Shown here in pieces: positions 59,846-64,000 of a stretch of DNA of 64,000 nt (position 1 is its first letter; each line of letters begins with the position of its first letter). Below the pieces are notes generated by a model. That model was not told the DNA's origin and made no database searches. It saw only the letters and a list, made by a program, of their open reading frames with translations. The DNA comes from Bacteroidota bacterium (GTDB lineage Bacteria > Bacteroidota > Bacteroidia > Chitinophagales > Chitinophagaceae). Made by a program: the position numbers and the translations under genes. The DNA is taken from assembly GCA_947476145.1 (NCBI GenBank), contig CANJPH010000007.1:35701-99700 (forward strand), in the 5' to 3' direction.

Positions 59846-60028
59846 ATTTTAAAAAATTATATTAAAATATACATTATTCCATTGAATACAAAAACTATTT
59901 TTACATTACAATGAAGCTACTACCCATGTGAGCACGCACTCTACTACAAAAAAATTTGAAAAAAATCTTGTTGGAGCATGTAAAAATCTTTACATTTAAA
60001 TTACCATTATCGTTAATCATAAATATCA

Positions 60029-61336
60029 ATGAAAATGCAAATTGTACTAATTTTTTCTTGGCTTAATTTTATAGTTGGTTCTTTTGTAGCGCCTTCTATA
60101 TCCATTGATACTGCTACTACACCAAAATTCAAATTAATTCCTGCTCCCAAAATTACCTTCAACTCTTTTGTGGATTGTAATATGGCTGAGGTATGGATTG
60201 GCGACACCTTTAGGATTTTCCCTGGTAAGTATGGAGAAGATCCATTATGGGGATATTCTAAAAATCTGAAATATGCTGATGGCAAAAATGCAGAAGATGT
60301 TTTTAAAAGCCCCTCCGAAAATTTTATTGATCCCGCTATGCCCTTAAACGTTCCCATCGGTCAAAAAGGATTACATGGGGCAGTATGGTTTGAAACTGTA
60401 TACCAAGACAAAAAAGACCCATCGGGTAAAACACTATTTGGTCTTTATCATAATGAAAACTATCCAAGTACACTTCCCTATGATACAAAAACAAAAGAAG
60501 GATATAAAAATAAACTTTGGCCCCAGGGCTTAACTGGTCCCGAAAGTCCTGCTGCGGTTTGTCGTATTGGTATTATGAAATCAATTGATGGTGGAAAAAG
60601 TTGGGAAAACAAAGGTATTATAATAGAAGACCTTGACCCTAGAATGATTCTAAAACCTTTTAATAGTTCAAATACTTTTGCAGGTGGTGTTGGAGATCCT
60701 TCAGCAGTGGCTAGTGAAGACTATTTGTATATTTTTTATGGCGAGTATGGGTATCCTGGCATCTACGATGAAAAAACATATAACGCTAACACCGAATGGA
60801 GCGGGCAATGTATTAGTATTGCACGCATTGCCTTGAAAGACCTCAATAATCCTGTAGGAAAGACAAAAAGATGGGATGGTAAATCTTTTTCAATTCCATA
60901 TGATAGTTATGGAGTTCCTGTTCGTTCCTTACAAATTCCAATAGAGGAAGGTGGTGGACCTTCATCCTCTCCAAAAGGTGGATTTCATTGGGGACCTTCT
61001 GTAAGTTGGAACACCTATTTAAATTGTTGGGTAATGCTGATGGGGAAAGTAGAGGGGAAATCATGGGAAGGAGATAAAATATATATATCCTATAATAAAA
61101 ATAAAGACTTGGGTATTGGTAACAATAGTCAAGATTGGTCAAAACCAGCATTAGTGTTCCAGAAACCAGGATATATTCTTTGGTACCCCTCTTTACAACC
61201 ATTAAATGACCCAACTGATATTAAAGAAAAATATAGTTCTGTTAAACTTGGAAAGCGCGCGCGTTTTTTTGTAAAACGAATTAAGCCCGGAGATGACGAA
61301 TATGCTTCTGAACATTTTATTGAATTTGAAAAATAA
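60029..61336 (+). CDS. Secreted beta-propeller protein with Asp-box (glycosidase-like)
   Basis: The 435-aa precursor has signal MKMQIVLIFSWLNFIVGSFV-A. The mature part looks like a five-bladed propeller as in GH43/GH117-type or sialidase-like hydrolases: DTFRIFPGKYGEDPLWG, GAVWFETVYQDKKDP, LFGLYHNENYPSTLP, the Asp-box SIDGGKSWENKG, GGVGDPSAVASEDYLYIFYG and GGFHWGPSVSWNTYLNCWVM. Many aromatic residues line the would-be active site. Acidic residues suitable for catalysis exist (GDPS, SGQC region) but cannot be assigned. It could be a glycoside hydrolase or a lectin. It is not adjacent to a SusCD pair. Confidence 0.6.
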   Translation: MKMQIVLIFSWLNFIVGSFVAPSISIDTATTPKFKLIPAPKITFNSFVDCNMAEVWIGDTFRIFPGKYGEDPLWGYSKNLKYADGKNAEDVFKSPSENFIDPAMPLNVPIGQKGLHGAVWFETVYQDKKDPSGKTLFGLYHNENYPSTLPYDTKTKEGYKNKLWPQGLTGPESPAAVCRIGIMKSIDGGKSWENKGIIIEDLDPRMILKPFNSSNTFAGGVGDPSAVASEDYLYIFYGEYGYPGIYDEKTYNANTEWSGQCISIARIALKDLNNPVGKTKRWDGKSFSIPYDSYGVPVRSLQIPIEEGGGPSSSPKGGFHWGPSVSWNTYLNCWVMLMGKVEGKSWEGDKIYISYNKNKDLGIGNNSQDWSKPALVFQKPGYILWYPSLQPLNDPTDIKEKYSSVKLGKRARFFVKRIKPGDDEYASEHFIEFEK

Positions 61337-61337
61337 T

Positions 61338-61371
61338 AAAGGACCCTCGATATAAAGCAAGTCCATGATTT
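61338..61371 (+). repeat. Dispersed hairpin repeat R1, copy B (degenerate)
   Basis: AAAGGACCCTCGATATAAAGCAAGTCCATGATTT resembles copy A in AAAGGACCC(A/T)CGAT(T/A)TAA and copy C in AAGTCC.TGATTT. The stem is decayed. It follows directly on the propeller gene stop. Confidence 0.5.
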
Positions 61372-61436
61372 CAAGAAAACTCCAGTTTTTAGTCTACTTT
61401 GGATGGACGATTTATATCATGATAATTTGTAAACTT

Positions 61437-61871
61437 ATGGGTGAATTAAAAGCCGGAATTTATATCAAAAGCACTGCCGCGTTGATTGGCAGCTTCTTCG
61501 AGCATACAACCATTCTTCTCGTTGAACACAATGAAGTAGGAAGTACAGGATTTATAACTAATAAATTCTTTGGAAAGTCCTTGCATGAACTAATTGAATT
61601 CAATCACAGTAAACCTTTTCCACTATTGGATGGCGGCCCCGTTGATAGAGATCATCTCTTTGTATTGCACAAGAGATCTGATCTCATTGATGGGGGCAAA
61701 CAGTTAACCAATGGTCTATATTTGGGAGGTAATATGGAGCAAGTGATTGAAGCAATCAACACCAGCGGTGCCAATAATCAAGAAATTCAACTTTTTATTG
61801 GCTATTGCGGATGGGATGTGGGAGAATTGGAAGTGGAGGTTGAAGAAGGAAGCTGGATATTCAGCTATTGA
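61437..61871 (+). CDS. YqgE/AlgH family protein (DUF179)
   Basis: The track starts at 61365 with an in-frame hydrophobic leader that is not part of the family. The Met at 61437 begins MGELKAGIYIKSTAALIG, equivalent to the usual start 'MxxLKGxLLVAxP', so I choose it (144 aa). Family blocks are FFEHTTILLVEHNEVGSTGFITNKFF, LDGGPVDRDHLFVLH, NGLYLGGNMEQVIEAI and LFIGYCGWDVGELEVEVEEGSW. The usual C-terminal tail (about 40 residues) is missing: the chain stops at SWIFSY, shorter than the normal 180-190 aa. The cytoplasmic function is unknown. Confidence 0.85.
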   Translation: MGELKAGIYIKSTAALIGSFFEHTTILLVEHNEVGSTGFITNKFFGKSLHELIEFNHSKPFPLLDGGPVDRDHLFVLHKRSDLIDGGKQLTNGLYLGGNMEQVIEAINTSGANNQEIQLFIGYCGWDVGELEVEVEEGSWIFSY

Positions 61872-61891
61872 AAGGATTATAATATTTTAAA

Positions 61892-62596
61892 TTACTGCTT
61901 TGTAAAAACCATGCAGTGCTGCCATGGAAGATTATCTATGTTTTTATCAAATACAAAACCCGCTGCTTTGAATTCTTTAATGGCCTGCGCTTCACTCATT
62001 TTATGAATGGTCTTAATGGGTACAGCTGGGTCTTCGGACCTAAATTCTACAAGCACTAATTTACCACCCCGTTTTAATGCAGCAAGCATGGATAAAGCCA
62101 TTTCATAAGGATAAGAAAATTCATGGTATACATCTACTAACAACATCATGTCAACGGTATTATCTGGTAATGACACATTTTGTTCTTCACTCAATACAGG
62201 TACAATACTTGACAATTTTTCCTGCTTGATTCTTTCATTTAAGTAGAATATCATTTCTTGCTCAACGTCAACAGCAAAAACTTTACCACTTCCCACCATT
62301 TTTGAAAGTAATGCACTGTGGTAGCCACTACCCGCTCCTATATCAGCAATAACCATACCTGGTTTTACGGCTAAGTTTTTTAATAATAGAGAAGTATTTT
62401 CTTCCATTTCTCTTTCATCCCTTTCAAGCCAATCTATTCCGTAATGACTCATTACTTGTGCAATTTGTCTGCCCATGTACCACTTATTAATACCGTTTGG
62501 ATCCCCAGTACTTATTTTATAACGATCTTGACCCAATGAAAATAGGGAGAGCGATAGAAAAACAAAAAGCAGTATACAGGGCTTTAGCATATGCAT
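61892..62596 (-). CDS. Exported class I methyltransferase-fold protein
   Basis: The 234-aa precursor begins with a clear Sec signal (MHMLKPCILLFVFLSLSLFS-LGQ). It then has a class I SAM-methyltransferase fold: VIADIGAGSGYHSALLSKM (motif I), VFAVDVEQEMIFYLNERI (acidic residue after beta2), NTVDMMLLVDVYHEF (motif II) and LAALKRGGKLVLVEFRSED (motif III). The linker NKWYMGRQIAQVMSHYGIDW is common in exported members. SAM is not normally available in the periplasm, so enzymatic activity there is doubtful. It may be a moonlighting or binding protein, or the leader may be uncleaved. Confidence 0.85.
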   Translation of the reverse strand: MHMLKPCILLFVFLSLSLFSLGQDRYKISTGDPNGINKWYMGRQIAQVMSHYGIDWLERDEREMEENTSLLLKNLAVKPGMVIADIGAGSGYHSALLSKMVGSGKVFAVDVEQEMIFYLNERIKQEKLSSIVPVLSEEQNVSLPDNTVDMMLLVDVYHEFSYPYEMALSMLAALKRGGKLVLVEFRSEDPAVPIKTIHKMSEAQAIKEFKAAGFVFDKNIDNLPWQHCMVFTKQ

Positions 62597-62782
62597 GGAT
62601 ATATTTAGATTTCGAAGTGGATACTTCTATTTTATAATTCGAATTAGAATTAAAAGTTTGTATAACAAAGCTAAATTTTATTTGTAAGATTTTATACACC
62701 CGACATAAAACTTTAAGTCATTTTCATGCAATATGTTATATTTTGATAAAACCGAAAACAAGCAATTTGAACAGATTTGATC

Positions 62783-62820
62783 GATTTAGGGGGTGTTTTC
62801 GGCACGCAGAGGGTTAATTC
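62783..62820 (+). repeat. Dispersed repeat R2, copy 2
   Basis: GATTTAGGGGGTGTTTTCGG, then CACGCAGAGGGTTAATTC aligns with copy 3 (GATTTCAGGGGGTGTTTTC, CACACAGAGCGTAAAAT). It lies 43 bp before the TlpA-like gene. Confidence 0.5.
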
Positions 62821-62862
62821 ACTTTAAATAACAAATAGTACTATATTTAGACAAATATAAAC

Positions 62863-63645
62863 ATGAGAAAACAGATATTCAGTTTCATCGGTTTAGTTAC
62901 GTTCATCATTTTCTCAAATTTTTCTTGTTCCGGAATCTCCAATACTGATAGTCCAAATGTTGATGTAAATCAAGTTCAACTAGATTTTAAAACTTGGTGG
63001 GATTATAATTTTAAGAATATTAAACTTTCCGCTGATTTCACCCCATTAGACAATTCATCTAATATTATTTCAAAAGAAAGTTTTTTAACCCAACTTTCAA
63101 AAGGAGAATTTATTCCATTAAAAATTGAAGGGGCTGAATTAAAATATAAACTGTTTAAATTGAACCCCTCAACTGATCCTGAAATAAAAACGCAGCTTAA
63201 AAGAATTGGAGATGATGAATATATTAAATACAAAATGGAAGGTACTAAAATGCCTGTGTTTGAATTCAAAGATATTAAAGGGATCTTATATAATAATGAA
63301 TCTGTTATGGGGAAAGTTGTTGTTCTAAAGTGTTGGTTCATTAATTGTTTGTCCTGTGTTCAAGAAATGCCAGAGCTAAATAAATTTGTTGAAAAGTATA
63401 AAAGCAAAAATGATATTCTTTTTATAAGTCTAGCATTTGATTCAAAAGAAAAACTTGACTCATTTTTATTGACGCATAAATTTAGTTACGCCGTTTTGCC
63501 AGTACCTCAATCATTTATGGAAGATTCTTTAAAAGTTTCAGGATATCCAACACATTTCATTATTGATAAAATAGGTATCATAAGAAAAGTAGTGACGGAT
63601 TATCATGAAATGATACCAACACTTAATAACGAGTTGTCTAAATGA
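62863..63645 (+). CDS. TlpA/ResA-like thioredoxin-fold lipoprotein
   Basis: The 260-aa precursor has signal MRKQIFSFIGLVTFIIFSNF with SC as lipobox. An N-terminal region of unknown fold (about 30-145) precedes a TlpA-type thioredoxin domain: VMGKVVVLKCWFINCLSCVQEMPELN carries the CLSC redox site. FISLAFDSKEKLDSFL and VSGYPTHFIIDKIGIIRKVV supply the cis-Pro (YPT) and the C-terminal strand. It probably reduces periplasmic thiols, as in ResA or DsbD partners. No cytochrome maturation gene is near. It is followed by R1 copy C. Confidence 0.9.
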   Translation: MRKQIFSFIGLVTFIIFSNFSCSGISNTDSPNVDVNQVQLDFKTWWDYNFKNIKLSADFTPLDNSSNIISKESFLTQLSKGEFIPLKIEGAELKYKLFKLNPSTDPEIKTQLKRIGDDEYIKYKMEGTKMPVFEFKDIKGILYNNESVMGKVVVLKCWFINCLSCVQEMPELNKFVEKYKSKNDILFISLAFDSKEKLDSFLLTHKFSYAVLPVPQSFMEDSLKVSGYPTHFIIDKIGIIRKVVTDYHEMIPTLNNELSK

Positions 63646-63679
63646 TTTACTAGTCAAAAAGTAAGATCCCTCACGCAAA

Positions 63680-63715
63680 AATCAAGGACCTACGCATAAA
63701 CGTAAGTCCTTGATT
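63680..63715 (+). repeat. Dispersed hairpin repeat R1, copy C
   Basis: AATCAAGGAC and TACG pair with CGTA and GTCCTTGATT (14 bp, one bulge/mismatch) and are followed by TTCAT. It is the best preserved copy and can end the TlpA-like transcript. Confidence 0.65.
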
Positions 63716-63720
63716 TTCAT

Positions 63721-63770
63721 GTAGCGAGAACGGGATTTCAGGGGGTGTTTTCCTCACACAGAGCGTAAAA
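63721..63770 (-). repeat. tRNA 3'-end-like stretch joined to dispersed repeat R2, copy 3
   Basis: On the minus strand the stretch ATCCCGTTCTCGCTAC looks like the last 16 nt of a tRNA (T-stem 3' strand, acceptor strand). The 5' T-stem strand does not follow; instead R2 copy 3 (63734-63770) abuts it. This could be a partial tRNA end left by integration, or a coincidence. Confidence 0.35.
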
Positions 63771-63786
63771 TAGATATTTATGCAAC

Positions 63787-63862
63787 TTTGAGCCGCAAAT
63801 AAATACCAATCGGCTCAAATTATTCGTATATTTGAGCCGATAAAGTTACCAAATCGGCTCAT
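63787..63862. promoter_or_regulatory. Array of four GAGCCGA half-sites before the Fic gene
   Basis: TTTGAGCCG (63787), ATCGGCTCAAA (63809), TTTGAGCCGAT (63831) and AATCGGCTCAT (63852) form two facing pairs. The middle pair is a perfect 11-bp inverted repeat. The Bacteroidota -7-like TATATTTG (63827-63834) overlaps the third half-site, and the last abuts the start codon. It is best read as an operator for autoregulation. Confidence 0.6.
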
Positions 63863-63863
63863 T

Positions 63864-64000
63864 ATGTATAACTGGCAACACAAAAATTGGCCTGAATTTA
63901 AATTTGATAGCACATCAATAGATAATGAATTGATGAAGTTCATGTTAAAAGCAGGAGAACTAAAAGGTATCATCTCTGCATTACCAGAAGCCATCAGCAC
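63864..64000 (+). CDS. Fic family protein with DUF4172 N-terminus, 5' part
   Basis: The gene runs off the right edge; 45 codons are visible. MYNWQHKNWPEFKFDSTSID opens with the W-P-x-F-x-(F/W)-D motif of DUF4172, followed by NELMKFMLKAGELKGIISAL. DUF4172 commonly precedes a Fic (AMP/NMP-transferase) domain and often a winged helix in one chain. The array of GAGCCGA half-sites right upstream fits a Fic protein that binds its own promoter. The Fic motif (HPFxxGNGR) should lie beyond the edge. Confidence 0.65.
   Translation, partial: MYNWQHKNWPEFKFDSTSIDNELMKFMLKAGELKGIISALPEAIS

Noticed and set aside
57765-63770. Possible integron cassette array (small genes each followed by a hairpin repeat)
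   Set aside because: The repeats lack the RYYYAAC/GTTRRRY attC cores, genes face both directions and no integron integrase is visible.
63815-64000. Minus-strand ORF at the right edge
   Set aside because: It is antisense to the DUF4172-Fic start, which has recognisable motifs and an ordered promoter region.

Overview
The window looks like chromosomal DNA of a Bacteroidota member, most likely a Chitinophagaceae-like (Chitinophagales) bacterium. The evidence is the low GC content, three SusC/SusD outer-membrane pairs, many Sec signal peptides ending in AQ or GQ, an E1 alpha/beta fused branched-chain 2-oxoacid dehydrogenase, a Bacteroidota-type YebC, and typical family proteins (DUF1573, DoxX-like, DCC, YqgE). 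Genus cannot be fixed from the sequence alone. I saw no rRNA or intact tRNA, no CRISPR array and no transposase.

Region 1 (1-24.7 kb) is mixed housekeeping and nutrient uptake: the start of a dicarboxylate/amino-acid:cation symporter, an APC amino-acid permease, YebC, the BCKDH-type E1 fusion, a DUF1573 protein, a stand-alone SusC/SusD pair, a 55-aa basic protein missed by the ORF track, a GNAT acetyltransferase, an atypical SDR, a cobalamin-type radical SAM protein divergent from a second SusC/SusD pair, an indoleamine-dioxygenase-like haem protein, a secreted metallo-beta-lactamase-fold hydrolase and an M1 peptidase.

Region 2 (24.7-50.9 kb) is the centrepiece, a large polysaccharide utilization locus (PUL) for what I infer is a sulfated, probably O-acetylated polyuronate. 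A minus-strand block runs SusC-SusD, terminator, four periplasmic sulfatases, an SGNH acetylesterase, an alginate-lyase-family enzyme, KduD, KduI and a formylglycine-generating enzyme (the sulfatase activator). Upstream are a KdgF-like cupin and a PL17-like oligouronate lyase. A LacI-family regulator follows, with a perfect 14-bp palindrome in its leader. Then come a GH88 unsaturated glucuronyl hydrolase, a PL6 lyase and a second alginate-lyase-family enzyme. Inferred flow: SusCD imports fragments; esterase and sulfatases strip decorations after FGE activates the sulfatases; lyases (PL6, two PF05426 enzymes, PL17-like) and GH88 make unsaturated monouronate; KdgF, KduI and KduD convert it towards 2-keto-3-deoxygluconate. 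KDG kinase, KDPG aldolase and an inner-membrane uronate transporter are absent from the window. No neutral-sugar or hexosamine glycosidase is present, which points to a backbone made largely of uronic acids.

Region 3 (50.9-64 kb) is accessory-like: an M28 peptidase, small lipoproteins, an HxlR regulator, a Rieske protein, DoxX, a coupled cassette of two tiny membrane proteins plus a 294-aa membrane protein, a DCC protein, a 5'-nucleotidase, an Asp-box beta-propeller protein, YqgE, an exported methyltransferase-fold protein, a TlpA-like thioredoxin and, at the edge, a DUF4172-Fic gene behind an array of GAGCCGA half-sites. Two dispersed repeat families and a gene remnant between 57.6 and 63.8 kb suggest a history of insertion or rearrangement.
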